Origin: Bremerella sp. TYQ1
Lineage (GTDB): Bacteria > Planctomycetota > Planctomycetia > Pirellulales > Pirellulaceae
Length of the DNA stretch: 64,000 nt
Assembly (NCBI RefSeq): GCF_020150455.1
Contig: NZ_CP083740.1
Location: 3,844,001 to 3,908,000 of the forward strand
Reading direction: 5' to 3'
The translations under genes and the position numbers were made by a program. The notes below the pieces were generated by a model that saw only the letters and a list, made by a program, of their open reading frames with translations, was not told the origin of the DNA and made no database searches. Positions 1 through 8,596 of the stretch are shown here, in pieces. Positions within the stretch are counted from its first letter, which is position 1; the number at the start of each line of letters is the position of its first letter.

Positions 1-589
1 CGCTCGACCATTCGATCACGAAAAAAGGAGCCACGAAACTATCGAATGGTCTCGGCGGAAATGTCAACGAAGTTTGTTCTCCTTGCGTCAGCAAACGAAC
101 TCCAAACGAATCGTCCTGCTCGATATGGGTCGCTCCTTGAAAGTTGATCACCTTGGCGTTGAACGGTTGCATCCGCATCATTTCGCGGTACGGATCTGCC
201 GCAACCGTAAAATGCCAGCCAGCGCCGCCGGCTTGTTCCCAAAGTGGAAATGGCCATCCGCCAGGATGGGCGTGGCCGCGGTGTTGATCCATGACGACAT
301 AACCATCCGGTGAAATTTGTCGTGATAGAAATACGTTCCGATAGAAGGATCGCATCGCTTCGGCAGAAGCCTCTTCACCGACGGCCGGCCACAACGTCGA
401 CATTGGAATCCAGCCATCCCACAACGTGCAACGCGTGCGAGGGCTATGATGTCGCTGGAACATCGACTCCAACGATGTAGTCATTTGTTCATGGCCTGGC
501 ACATGAAATTGTGGCAGCTCAGATTGAGCAAACGTAACGTGCGCGGCGGCAAGCGTACATAGAACCGCAAGCGAAAAACGGCGAATCAT
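1..589 (-). CDS. Secreted protein of unknown function, 3' end outside window
   Basis: An uninterrupted minus-strand frame runs from an ATG at 589 to the left edge, so about 196 residues are visible and the C-terminus is missing. The N-terminus (MIRRFSLAVLCTLAAAHVTFA) is a clean Sec signal peptide, so the product is exported. The mature part is rich in aromatic residues and His, with segments such as TLWDGWIPMSTLWPAVG and HRGHAHPGGWPFPLWEQ. That composition recalls large planctomycetal carbohydrate-active or beta-sandwich proteins, but no family motif can be pinned down. The frame has no stop in 589 bases, while the two other minus frames break here. Function is unknown; a secreted glycoside hydrolase is only a guess. 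Confidence 0.75.
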   Translation of the reverse strand, partial: MIRRFSLAVLCTLAAAHVTFAQSELPQFHVPGHEQMTTSLESMFQRHHSPRTRCTLWDGWIPMSTLWPAVGEEASAEAMRSFYRNVFLSRQISPDGYVVMDQHRGHAHPGGWPFPLWEQAGGAGWHFTVAADPYREMMRMQPFNAKVINFQGATHIEQDDSFGVRLLTQGEQTSLTFPPRPFDSFVAPFFVIEWSS

Positions 590-813
590 CTTTATCCGAT
601 CCAGGCAGGCAAGTTAGGCGGGATAACCCCAGTTTATGCCAACAAAGTCCGCAAGGAAATAGAAGCGATGTCGCTCTGATGAGGCCTCGTTATTCGGTGA
701 AAGAAAAGTCCGAAAGCGAGATTTCTGATGCAGCAATCAGAAGCAAACGTTGAGGAGTAGAGTCGGTGGGGATCGACGGTCGTAAAAAAATCGGCGGGGG
801 AAACGGGCTTGGC

Positions 814-1044
814 CTAAGCCTTCGAGCCGTGAACCTGGTACCAGCAAAGACTGAAAGCCATATCCAGCAGGGCTCCGACAAAGAAACCGCCGATAACCAA
901 CTTGGCCGGATTCTCTTGCAGATGGCCGCCACTCATGTAGGTTGCGATCAAAACCATCGCGACCAACAATGCGACCAGGTGCCCTCCTCTTCCCAACGCA
1001 GTTCGTACTGCATCTTCCCACTGAACTAAGTCGAATGTAACCAT
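814..1044 (-). CDS. Small two-helix membrane protein
   Basis: Predicted 76-residue protein from ATG 1044 (a TTG at 1065 would add seven residues). After an amphipathic start (MVTFDLVQWEDAVRTALGRG) there are two hydrophobic stretches, roughly residues 22-38 (HLVALLVAMVLIATYMS) and 50-67 (LVIGGFFVGALLDMAFSL), separated by a short polar loop with Gly-Gly-His. This suggests an inner-membrane hairpin. No family is recognised. It stands alone between the partial gene on its left and the FecR gene on its right, all on the minus strand. Codon choice and hydrophobic pattern make it more credible than the overlapping plus-strand frame. Confidence 0.5.
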   Translation of the reverse strand: MVTFDLVQWEDAVRTALGRGGHLVALLVAMVLIATYMSGGHLQENPAKLVIGGFFVGALLDMAFSLCWYQVHGSKA

Positions 1045-1232
1045 TGCTCGGAACCTTATCGACAAGTGCCAACTTCCGGCACGTTAAACGATCAAGCTCT
1101 CCGTGCCGTTGTTTGTGGCTTCTTGCCTGCCAATAAGATCATCGAGCGTTCCAAGAAACGGTTGCGTGAAACTTCTGCAAGTTCCTTACAAACGCCGCGC
1201 GGGGGAGCCGAAGAACAATCCGCTGGTAACGG

Positions 1233-2588
1233 TTATGGCGACGACTCTGGCCCAAAGTAGAGTTCGTCGACGATCGTGCCCAAATCACGATCTTGTGTAG
1301 AAATAACCACTTTGAAGGCCACATCGCCTGTTTTGGGTGGATTGACGGGCGATTCTTTGTAGCCAATATCAGGATTTTTAACGGTCCGCTTGAAGTCGGA
1401 AAGTGGAATATCAAACGTCTGCCAATCGCCTGATCGCGTGCGATCGTAGTCTGACATGACATACTCGAAGATTCCCTCGGGCCCTTGAAAGTCGGTCGAA
1501 CGCGTCAAGAGAACGACTTGGACCCATCTCGACTGATCCGCACGCAGCCTCAGCTTCATTCGAGCATCCTCGGTCACCGTGAACAGCCCTTCGCTCCAAC
1601 GATTGTATGTTTCGATCTCGTACCAGATTGTGGAAGGGTCGGTGTAGCCTGACCTGGCTTCGGCAAGAACTCCATGATGTGACCCGCTCGGCAAGCGATC
1701 TTGTATAAGGATACCGCGTCGCCAATCGGTCGGCAGACCATCTTCAAAGTCGCATCCCCAAGCAATCGGCGTCGGTTCGCGGCGATGGCTCTTCAGCGGA
1801 ACGTCGCGTGAAACGGTTGTCTTTTGCCCGGCAGAAACATCGACAGTACTTCGATCACCAGTTCGATTCACACGAACGGTTCCTTCGACAACATCGACGT
1901 CGGTCCGCGACGGCGAAGCTTGAATGGCCAACACCGTTCCCAGCACTTCCGTCACTGACTGCTGCGTAATCATAATCAATGGTCGGCCAGGTGGTTGCGG
2001 CTGAACATCGGCAACGACGTTTCCAGAGTAAACGTGGATCTCTTTCTGGTCTTCTTCGCGACAAGAGATCTCGCTCGTATCAAATAGCCGCACGCGTGTT
2101 TTGTCGGGAAACTCTAACGTTGCCGAACTTCCGACCGAACGTATCGACAAACGTGTATCCGCTGGAATGGAATCGCCGACGCTTAACTCGCGGGAGTCTC
2201 CTCCAGGCGTCGCAAGTGTTACCGTACCGTGAACTTCCACGAGCTTTGCCACGGCTTGCGGCTGAGCCGCCATCGTTCCCACGAGCGCAGCAATCACCAC
2301 ACTTGCCGCAAGCGCCAAACCAACGCCCCACCATCGAAAACTAGAACGAGATTTGGTGGAAGGTTTCAGCTGGGCAGGAGTCACTTCGGCGATGGTTAAC
2401 GCATGAAGCCCGACGTGGTGGAAGATCTCCAACGCACGATCGTCCCCTTCGAGCGCAGCGGAAAGTGCCGCCACCTCGAACTCGTCGAGTGCGTCGTCGT
2501 GGTAACGTACGATTAAGTCCAGCAGATCATCGTCGGACATCGACTGATCGTTCGGTTGTGGATGATTCTCGTTCATGCCTCGCCCCAT
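1233..2588 (-). CDS. FecR-domain transmembrane protein with C-terminal beta-sandwich-like region
   Basis: 451 residues. The N-terminal part (about 1-70) is a short acidic helical region of the kind found at the start of planctomycetal FecR proteins. A single membrane helix lies near 87-110 (GVGLALAASVVIAALVG). A FecR domain follows, about 115-265, with the typical EVHGTVTLATPGG opening and EVLGTVLAIQ / VVEGTVRV strands. The last ~170 residues contain WYEIETYNRWSEGLFTVT and SGDWQTFDIPLSDF and look like a jelly-roll, carbohydrate-binding-like domain outside the membrane. The gene starts 18 bases after the sigma-factor stop, so the two are almost certainly co-transcribed. The family role is membrane anti-sigma/signal transducer. 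A second ATG at 2576, directly after GGGGCGAGG, is an equally good start. Confidence 0.85.
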   Translation of the reverse strand: MGRGMNENHPQPNDQSMSDDDLLDLIVRYHDDALDEFEVAALSAALEGDDRALEIFHHVGLHALTIAEVTPAQLKPSTKSRSSFRWWGVGLALAASVVIAALVGTMAAQPQAVAKLVEVHGTVTLATPGGDSRELSVGDSIPADTRLSIRSVGSSATLEFPDKTRVRLFDTSEISCREEDQKEIHVYSGNVVADVQPQPPGRPLIMITQQSVTEVLGTVLAIQASPSRTDVDVVEGTVRVNRTGDRSTVDVSAGQKTTVSRDVPLKSHRREPTPIAWGCDFEDGLPTDWRRGILIQDRLPSGSHHGVLAEARSGYTDPSTIWYEIETYNRWSEGLFTVTEDARMKLRLRADQSRWVQVVLLTRSTDFQGPEGIFEYVMSDYDRTRSGDWQTFDIPLSDFKRTVKNPDIGYKESPVNPPKTGDVAFKVVISTQDRDLGTIVDELYFGPESSP

Positions 2589-2606
2589 ACGGGATGCGTC
2601 CCCTGA

Positions 2607-3206
2607 TCAGCCATTCGATTCCCCCAGCAGCGTCCCTTCGACACATCGGCGTAACTCTCGATGCGTTCGTGACAGGCGTTTGTAAACGGCGTCGAGCGAC
2701 GCGCCGACTCGCTTGGCGACCTCCGAACAGCTGAGGCCTTCGCCGTAACGCAGTTGCAACATTTCTCGCTGTCGCTGCGGTACCTTCTTTAAACATAACC
2801 GCAGTGCGTCCTGGCGATCGGAAAGGGCCTGCGACTGCTCGTCCGAAATGGCCCAGATGCGGTCCATTGCACCGCCATCCATTACTTGGGATCGTCCGCG
2901 TTGACGCAGCCAATCGACGGCTAGATTCTTAGCCGTCGTCCGCGACCATGCCAAAAGATGATTCTCGTCCTGGATCGTGTCGCATTGCCGAAGTGCCCTG
3001 AGGACCACCTCTTGGAAGATATCTTCCACTGCTTGCGTTTCGCGCACGATCGACCAGATCGGCACGGTCAAACGAACTCGAGCCTCCAGCAGGACACGAA
3101 CCACGTCACTTTCTTGCATCCGCTTTGCGTTTCTCGCTGTATTCAGGACTACTTCACTATGCTTACGTCCTACTAAGAAAACGACTTCCGATGCAGAACC
3201 TGACAT
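2607..3206 (-). CDS. ECF-type RNA polymerase sigma factor
   Basis: 199 residues with sigma region 2 (AVEDIFQEVVLRALRQ ... LLAWSRTTAKNLAVDWLR) and region 4 (VPQRQREMLQLRYGEGLS, then a helix-turn-helix CSEVAKRVGASLDAVYKRLSR). There is no region 1.1 or 3, as expected for extracytoplasmic-function sigmas. It sits immediately upstream of a FecR-domain protein, the usual regulator partner in planctomycetes, so it probably directs RNA polymerase in response to an envelope signal. The start is uncertain. The first 29 residues are not sigma-like, and an internal ATG at 3119 (MQESDVVRVL) gives the family-typical N-terminus with an upstream AAGCGG. Confidence 0.92.
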   Translation of the reverse strand: MSGSASEVVFLVGRKHSEVVLNTARNAKRMQESDVVRVLLEARVRLTVPIWSIVRETQAVEDIFQEVVLRALRQCDTIQDENHLLAWSRTTAKNLAVDWLRQRGRSQVMDGGAMDRIWAISDEQSQALSDRQDALRLCLKKVPQRQREMLQLRYGEGLSCSEVAKRVGASLDAVYKRLSRTHRELRRCVEGTLLGESNG

Positions 3207-3284
3207 AAAATCTGGGACATTTCATGCGGTTTCGCTCCCCGATAGATCAGCAGCGAGCGATCCGAGCTCATTTTTCCGGTAGGG

Positions 3285-3323
3285 AAACAAAAAGGCCCGC
3301 GAATGCCTGGACATTCGCGGGCC
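3285..3323 (-). terminator. Intrinsic terminator of the alkene reductase gene
   Basis: Read on the minus strand, GGCCCGCGAATG and CATTCGCGGGCC form a perfect 12-bp stem with a 6-base loop, followed by TTTTTG. It lies 28 bases past the stop of the reductase gene and separates it from the sigma factor gene downstream. Confidence 0.9.
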
Positions 3324-3350
3324 AAGGGACGTCACGCTTCGTGTAATCAG

Positions 3351-4454
3351 TTAAACAGCATCTAAAGTCGGAAAATCGATATAGCCTTCGGCCCCGGCCG
3401 GGGTATACCACGTGCTCATATCGGCCTCAGGATTCAGCGGAGCGTTCTCTGCGAATCGAGTCACCAAGTCAGGGTTACTGATAAATGGCCGCCCATAGGC
3501 AATCAAGTCGGCATCCCCCTGCTCGATGGCCTGCTCGCCTGATTCTCGCGTATAGCCAACGTTCCCCATCAGTGGCCCGTCGAATACCTTACGGAATTCC
3601 TGGAGTGTCATCGGATCGCCTAGTTCATGGAATCCAAACCCGGTTCCATCCATCACATGCAAGTAGGCCAGCGAGTAGCGATTCAGCTGCTGGGCGACAT
3701 AGGTGAATTGTTCGCGATAGTCAGGCGACCCCATGCCGTTGTAAACGCCGTTCGGAGAGAGTCGAACGCCAACTCGCTCAGCTCCCCAGACTTGGCTGAC
3801 CGCCTGGACGACTTCATCAAGCATGCGGTAGCGGTTTTCGATACTTCCGCCGTATTGATCGTTACGGTGATTCGACTTCGATTGAAGGAACTCGTCCAGC
3901 AAATAACCATTCGCCGAATGGATTTCCACGCCATCGAAGCCAGCCGCTTTGGCTCGCTCGGCAGCTTTGGCGTAGTCCTGCACGACGCCAGGAATCTCGT
4001 CCGTTTCCAGCGCCCGAGGAACTTCCCGCGGCTCTTTTCCCTTGGGGGTGTGCTGCAGTTCGCCGTCATCGATCATGATTGCCGATGGAGCCACGGCCGG
4101 CTCACCATCGTGGAAGCTACTGTGCGAAGCGCGGCCGGTATGCCAAAGCTGGAGAAAGATCTTGCCTCCTTCACCATGAACGGTGCTGGTGACTCCCTTC
4201 CAACCCTCGACCATCGCGTCGGAATAGATGCCAGGCGATTCGTTCCAACCATTCCCCTGAGGCGAGATGGAAGTCGCTTCCGAAATGATCAAACCTGCCG
4301 ACGATCGCTGCCGGTAGTATTCGGCCATCAAATCGTTCGCGATTCGGTCTTTGCCAGCACGTGCCCGCGTCAGAGGGGCCATCACAATACGGTTGGCGAG
4401 TTCAAGTCCACGCAAATCGAATGGCTGAAACAGGGGCGAATCGTTATGGCTCAT
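3351..4454 (-). CDS. Old yellow enzyme family NADH:flavin oxidoreductase / alkene reductase
   Basis: 367 residues from ATG 4454, which has AAGGA eight bases upstream; a longer frame to 4493 exists but its extra residues are not family-like. FMN-dependent TIM barrel: LFQPFDLRGLELANRIVMAPLTR at the N-terminus, the GKIFLQLWHTGRAS strand, GFDGVEIHSANGYLLDEFLQ, NHRNDQYGGSIENR, and the C-terminal ADLIAYGRPFISNPDLV. The HSANGYLLDEF segment carries the substrate-binding His/Asn pair of the NemA/OPR group. It would reduce activated C=C bonds or nitro compounds with NAD(P)H in the cytoplasm. It is monocistronic with its own terminator. Assignment to the family is firm; the substrate is unknown. Confidence 0.93.
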   Translation of the reverse strand: MSHNDSPLFQPFDLRGLELANRIVMAPLTRARAGKDRIANDLMAEYYRQRSSAGLIISEATSISPQGNGWNESPGIYSDAMVEGWKGVTSTVHGEGGKIFLQLWHTGRASHSSFHDGEPAVAPSAIMIDDGELQHTPKGKEPREVPRALETDEIPGVVQDYAKAAERAKAAGFDGVEIHSANGYLLDEFLQSKSNHRNDQYGGSIENRYRMLDEVVQAVSQVWGAERVGVRLSPNGVYNGMGSPDYREQFTYVAQQLNRYSLAYLHVMDGTGFGFHELGDPMTLQEFRKVFDGPLMGNVGYTRESGEQAIEQGDADLIAYGRPFISNPDLVTRFAENAPLNPEADMSTWYTPAGAEGYIDFPTLDAV

Positions 4455-4695
4455 TGTCAAATCCTTGGTCGCATCGAAACAATCGGTCAGCACAATGCGG
4501 CACAGGGCCGCGCTTACGTAACAGTTCGATGCCGCGCTGCGTGAGCCGTTTCACCTTACGCGAAAAAAGTTTACACGAAAACTATTTTCGCCCGCCACCT
4601 TAGGATGGAATACCGCCTAACCACTTTCAAATAAACAACTTAGACCAATCGATACACCAAGCCACGGGTCGACGAAGCTGCCGTTTTGTGTCGCA

Positions 4696-5505
4696 TTACT
4701 CCGAAAAACGAGAGTAAGCACCTTCGATCGCATCGATCAGCACATGTCCTGGGATGACTTTGCTCATCATCAAACCGGAGGAATCTTCGCGGACGTAACC
4801 CATGACCATTCCCAAAACTTCGCACGTTTCCGGGGACTCTTCCCGTCGAAAGACAGGGCTGCCACTAATCCCCCCAGGCGCTGCGACTTGGACCAGAATG
4901 ATCGACTCGCTTCCCCACTTCGTCGAGAATGGCAGTTCACGGGATGCGATCTCGCCACTAACCACTAACGGCGAGGTTTCGGTTTGCTGATTCACTCCTT
5001 GAATTCCTAATCCCAGGGGATACCCGGCCATTTCGACCGAGGTTGATCGACGCGGCAAAGTTACCGAGACATTCTTTCGCGGGATTGCCAAGCGAACGAG
5101 TTCCTTACGAAGTTCATTTGCTTCTTCCACATCGTCCAGCCGCATCACCGCGACATCGGCGTTGGGGTGGAATCGCCACGGATTGCCTTCTCCGGCACTC
5201 AGTTGCCCTAGCGTTAACAATCCGCTTTCACCGTTGGCACGACGAAAGATGACCTTCGTATTACTACTCGTCAATCGAGCTCCGTGGGCAGTGGCAACCA
5301 ACGTAATGTGATGTTCGTCTTGAAGTAGAAAGCAGGTCGACCAGTCGAATTTTTGCTTGTTATTCTCTTTGTCGACTTGCTGCTCCAACAAGCAAATTGC
5401 CCGATCCCATCTCTCGAACGTGGGCTCTTCGGCATGGCTGACCGCAACATGAAGTCCACCCCAAAGCAGAAAAACACATGCAATGGCTATTTGTTTAATT
5501 TTCAT
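4696..5505 (-). CDS. Secreted trypsin-like serine protease
   Basis: 269 residues with a Sec signal peptide (MKIKQIAIACVFLLWGGLHV, then AVSHAEE). The mature part is a compact trypsin-like fold: catalytic His in LVATAHGARL (about residue 74), Asp in NADVAVMRLDD (about 116), and the nucleophile in PGGISGSPVF (about 213), which matches the GxSGSP consensus. No PDZ domain follows, so it is not a DegP-type HtrA but a small single-domain periplasmic or extracellular protease. It is alone on its strand between the reductase and a divergent sulfatase gene. The triad is complete, so activity is plausible; the substrate is unknown. Confidence 0.8.
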   Translation of the reverse strand: MKIKQIAIACVFLLWGGLHVAVSHAEEPTFERWDRAICLLEQQVDKENNKQKFDWSTCFLLQDEHHITLVATAHGARLTSSNTKVIFRRANGESGLLTLGQLSAGEGNPWRFHPNADVAVMRLDDVEEANELRKELVRLAIPRKNVSVTLPRRSTSVEMAGYPLGLGIQGVNQQTETSPLVVSGEIASRELPFSTKWGSESIILVQVAAPGGISGSPVFRREESPETCEVLGMVMGYVREDSSGLMMSKVIPGHVLIDAIEGAYSRFSE

Positions 5506-5857
5506 ATTTCGTTCGGTCAGCTATGACAGCAAGGACAAGCGGCGGGAAATCACGGCAGCAGCTTAACGTTTCGTCGCACGTCAGGAAATTCCACATAAAT
5601 TTCTCACTACGGTTTTTATGAAATTCCCCCGAAAGTGGTTGCGGGACCGACCAAGGTTCCCTAGATTTCAGATGGAACATCTCATTCTCTTCAGAACAAT
5701 TTTGACGAGTCGCCTGCCTCCTGTGCGAGATTGCTGTCGGCCCATCTGACATCACGCAGAGCGAAAGATCTTTTCTTATCGAGACCGTTCTTTACGCCAG
5801 CAACTACGACTTTGATTCACGAACATGCTTCCCCCTTTCTCCCTGCGAGGCGAACCT
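5506..5857. other. Intergenic region between divergent protease and sulfatase genes
   Basis: About 350 bases separate the divergent start codons and should hold both promoters. I see no gene, strong hairpin or clear repeat. A GAGGCG ribosome-binding site lies just before the sulfatase ATG at 5858. Confidence 0.5.
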
Positions 5858-7414
5858 ATGACTTGGACACGCTCCCTACTGGCGACTTGTGCCGTACTGC
5901 TGCTCAGTGCAGCAGCCCAGGCAGCCGACAAACCGAACATTTTGATCATCTGGGGCGATGACATTGGTAACTGGAACATCAGTTATCAGAACCGCGGCAT
6001 GATGGGTTATAAGACGCCTAACATCGACCGTATCGCTAAAGAAGGTCTCTTTTTCACCGACTACTACGGTCAGCAAAGCTGCACCGCCGGTCGCGCGGCA
6101 TTCATGGGTGGTACCGTTCCTGTTCGTACCGGGATGACCAAAGTCGGTCTGCCAGGCGCAAAAGAAGGTTGGCAAGAAACCGACTGCACCATCGCCACGA
6201 TCATGAAGAGCATGGGCTACGTCACCGGGCAGTTCGGTAAGAACCACTTCGGCGATCGTGACGAACACCTGCCGACCAACCATGGTTTCGATGAGTTCTT
6301 CGGCAACTTGTATCACTTGAATGCGGAAGAAGAACCAGAAAATCGCGACTATCCACGCGATTACGTTCTGCCTAACGGCAAGACCTTCCTCGAACAGTAT
6401 GGTCCACGCGGCGTGATCAAGTCGTCCGCTGACGGCAAGATCGAAAACACAGGGCCTCTGACGAAGAAGCGTATGGAAACGGTCGACGAAGAAACGGTCG
6501 CCGCAGCCAAAGACTTCATCGAACGTGCGCATAAAGCGGACAAGCCTTTCTTCGTCTGGTGGAATGCCACACGTATGCACTTCCGCACCCACGTGAAGGA
6601 AGAAAACACCGGCATCTCTGGCAAGAGCGGCAACGAATATCATGACGGTATGGTCGAACATGATCGCATGGTTGGCGAACTGCTGGACTTGATCGACAAG
6701 CTCGACATTGCCGACAACACGCTGGTGATGTACTCCACCGACAACGGTGTTCACTACAACACCTGGCCAGACGCAGGCACGACTCACTTCCGCAGCGAAA
6801 AGAACTCGAACTGGGAAGGTGCTTACCGGGTTCCTTGCTACGTTCGTTGGCCAGGTAAATTCCCAGCTGGCGAAGTCCGCAATGGCATCGTCGCTCACGA
6901 AGACTGGATGGTTACGTTGGCTGCGGCTGCAGGTGCTCCAGACATCAAAGAAAAGCTGATGGAAGGTGTCGAGCTGAACGGCCGAAAGTACCGCAATCAC
7001 CCGGACGGCTACAACATGCTTGATTACTTCTCGGGCAAAGTTGAAGACTCGCCGCGAAAAGAATTCATCTACGTCAACGACGACGGACAAATCGTGGCGA
7101 TTCGCCTGGGCGATTGGAAAGCGGTCTTCCTGGAAAACCGTGAAAAGACGCTTCAAATTTGGCGGGAACCGTTTGTGGAGCTACGTGTTCCACTATTGTT
7201 CCACTTACGCCGCGATCCGTTCGAAAAAGCCCAACACAACTCGAATACTTATCACGACTGGTGGCTCGATCGAGCATTCGTTATTGTTCCAATGCAACAG
7301 GTAGCTGCTAATTTCTTAAAATCAATGGCAGACTATCCCCCAAGCCAAACGCCTGGCTCATTTAACCTGCAAAAAGTACAGGAACAGATTGAAAACGCCG
7401 CTCGCGGTCGCTAA
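5858..7414 (+). CDS. Secreted arylsulfatase (formylglycine-dependent)
   Basis: 518 residues from ATG 5858, which follows GAGGCG at a good distance; an upstream ATG at 5825 lacks this. Signal peptide MTWTRSLLATCAVLLLSA ending AQAADKP. The sulfatase core starts at PNILIIWGDDIGNWN (metal-binding Asp pair). The active-site motif is QQSCTAGRAAF, a C-x-A-x-R version of the C-x-P-x-R box, whose Cys needs oxidation to formylglycine. KSMGYVTGQFGKNHFGD and YSTDNGVHYNTWPDAG are later conserved blocks. It hydrolyses sulfate esters, probably on algal or other sulfated polysaccharides, in the periplasm. No maturase gene is in the window. A strong terminator follows. Confidence 0.93.
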   Translation: MTWTRSLLATCAVLLLSAAAQAADKPNILIIWGDDIGNWNISYQNRGMMGYKTPNIDRIAKEGLFFTDYYGQQSCTAGRAAFMGGTVPVRTGMTKVGLPGAKEGWQETDCTIATIMKSMGYVTGQFGKNHFGDRDEHLPTNHGFDEFFGNLYHLNAEEEPENRDYPRDYVLPNGKTFLEQYGPRGVIKSSADGKIENTGPLTKKRMETVDEETVAAAKDFIERAHKADKPFFVWWNATRMHFRTHVKEENTGISGKSGNEYHDGMVEHDRMVGELLDLIDKLDIADNTLVMYSTDNGVHYNTWPDAGTTHFRSEKNSNWEGAYRVPCYVRWPGKFPAGEVRNGIVAHEDWMVTLAAAAGAPDIKEKLMEGVELNGRKYRNHPDGYNMLDYFSGKVEDSPRKEFIYVNDDGQIVAIRLGDWKAVFLENREKTLQIWREPFVELRVPLLFHLRRDPFEKAQHNSNTYHDWWLDRAFVIVPMQQVAANFLKSMADYPPSQTPGSFNLQKVQEQIENAARGR

Positions 7415-7433
7415 TTTGATTGGCAATAACACG

Positions 7434-7477
7434 AAGCTTCCGTCGTCTGGTATCCCCAGGCGGCGGAAGCTTTTTTT
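7434..7477 (+). terminator. Intrinsic terminator after the sulfatase
   Basis: AAGCTTCCG...CGGAAGCTT stem, extended by CG pairs, with the loop around TCTGGTATCCCCA, followed by seven T. It begins 20 bases after the sulfatase stop, so the next gene at 7499 has its own promoter. Confidence 0.9.
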
Positions 7478-7498
7478 ATCCCTTGCTGGAACTAAACC

Positions 7499-8485
7499 AT
7501 GAAATGGCTCTCGCTTTTCCTCTTGGCATTGATTCCCTCAATTGCTTTCAGTCAGGAAGATCCGCTTCCTTCTTGGAATGATGGCGCGGCGAAGCAGTCG
7601 ATCATCGACTTTGTCGAAAAAGTCACCACCGAAGGCAGCAAAGACTTCGTTCCCAAGTATGACCGCATTGCAACATTCGACAACGACGGCACGCTTTGGT
7701 GTGAAGCGCCTCTGCCGATGCAAATCTACTATGTTCTGGACGAACTTAAACGACGCGTCCCCGAAGAACCGAAGCTGGCCAAGAACCCCATGGTTCAAGC
7801 CGCGTTAAACGGAGACTTCGACAAACTGCTGGCCGGTGATCACTACGATGGCTTGATGGAAATCTTGGCAATCACGCACGCCGGCATGACGACCGACGAG
7901 TACGACCAAAACGTTCGCAACTGGATTAAGACGTTCAAGCATCCACGCTTCGGATACAACTTGCCGGGGATAACCTATCAGCCGATGCAGGAGCTGCTGA
8001 AATACCTTCGCGCGAATGGCTTTCAGACATTTATCGTTTCCGGAGGTGGAGCTGACTTTATGCGTGTCTTTTCGCATCGCGTGTATGGAATTCCGCCGAA
8101 TCAGGTCGTCGGCTCCAACTCGCTGGCCAAGTTTTCAATGGTCGACGGTAAGCCCACACTCACGAAAACGATGGACCAGTTCTTCGTCGACGACAAAGCG
8201 GGCAAGCCGGTCGGAATCTGGCATTTCATCGGTCGCAAACCGATCGCCGCGTTTGGCAACTCGGATGGCGATCAGGAAATGATCGAGTATGTCACCATCG
8301 GCAATAAGTATCCTAGCTTCGGCTTGATCGTGCATCACACCGACGCGGAGCGAGCCTATGCCTACGACAAAGACCCGCCCTCCAGCGGCAAACTGGTGAC
8401 CGCGTTGAAAGCGGCCAAGGAATATGGCTGGACCGTGGTCAGCATGAAAGACGACTGGAAAACAGTATTCGTCGGCGACAAATAG
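7499..8485 (+). CDS. Secreted HAD-superfamily phosphatase
   Basis: 328 residues with a signal peptide (MKWLSLFLLALIPSIAFSQE). All HAD motifs are visible: motif I FDNDGTLW near residue 60 (nucleophile and acid/base Asp), motif II FIVSGGGADF, a Lys region around KTMDQFFVDDKAG, and motif IV AFGNSDGDQEM. This is the PSP-like branch of HAD, here exported, suggesting a periplasmic phosphomonoesterase. Upstream and downstream terminators make it a single-gene unit, although the neighbouring sulfatase and hydrolase suggest a common theme of scavenging from exported substrates. Confidence 0.85.
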   Translation: MKWLSLFLLALIPSIAFSQEDPLPSWNDGAAKQSIIDFVEKVTTEGSKDFVPKYDRIATFDNDGTLWCEAPLPMQIYYVLDELKRRVPEEPKLAKNPMVQAALNGDFDKLLAGDHYDGLMEILAITHAGMTTDEYDQNVRNWIKTFKHPRFGYNLPGITYQPMQELLKYLRANGFQTFIVSGGGADFMRVFSHRVYGIPPNQVVGSNSLAKFSMVDGKPTLTKTMDQFFVDDKAGKPVGIWHFIGRKPIAAFGNSDGDQEMIEYVTIGNKYPSFGLIVHHTDAERAYAYDKDPPSSGKLVTALKAAKEYGWTVVSMKDDWKTVFVGDK

Positions 8486-8536
8486 TCGATTGCCATGAAA
8501 CTGGCATGGCCTCTGAAAAGTAAGTAATATGACGTT

Positions 8537-8567
8537 GCCCACGGCTGATTGGCCGTGGGCATTTTTG
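8537..8567 (+). terminator. Intrinsic terminator after the HAD phosphatase
   Basis: GCCCACGGC and GCCGTGGGC form a perfect 9-bp stem around TGATTG, followed by ATTTTT. It lies 52 bases after the stop. Confidence 0.92.
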
Positions 8568-8596
8568 TCGATGGTTTGCCTCGGAGTTTCCACGTC

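Noticed and set aside
5876..7156. 426-codon open frame antisense to the sulfatase
   Set aside because: It is a shadow of the codon bias of the sulfatase gene; it has no start signal or family motif, while the sense frame has all sulfatase landmarks.
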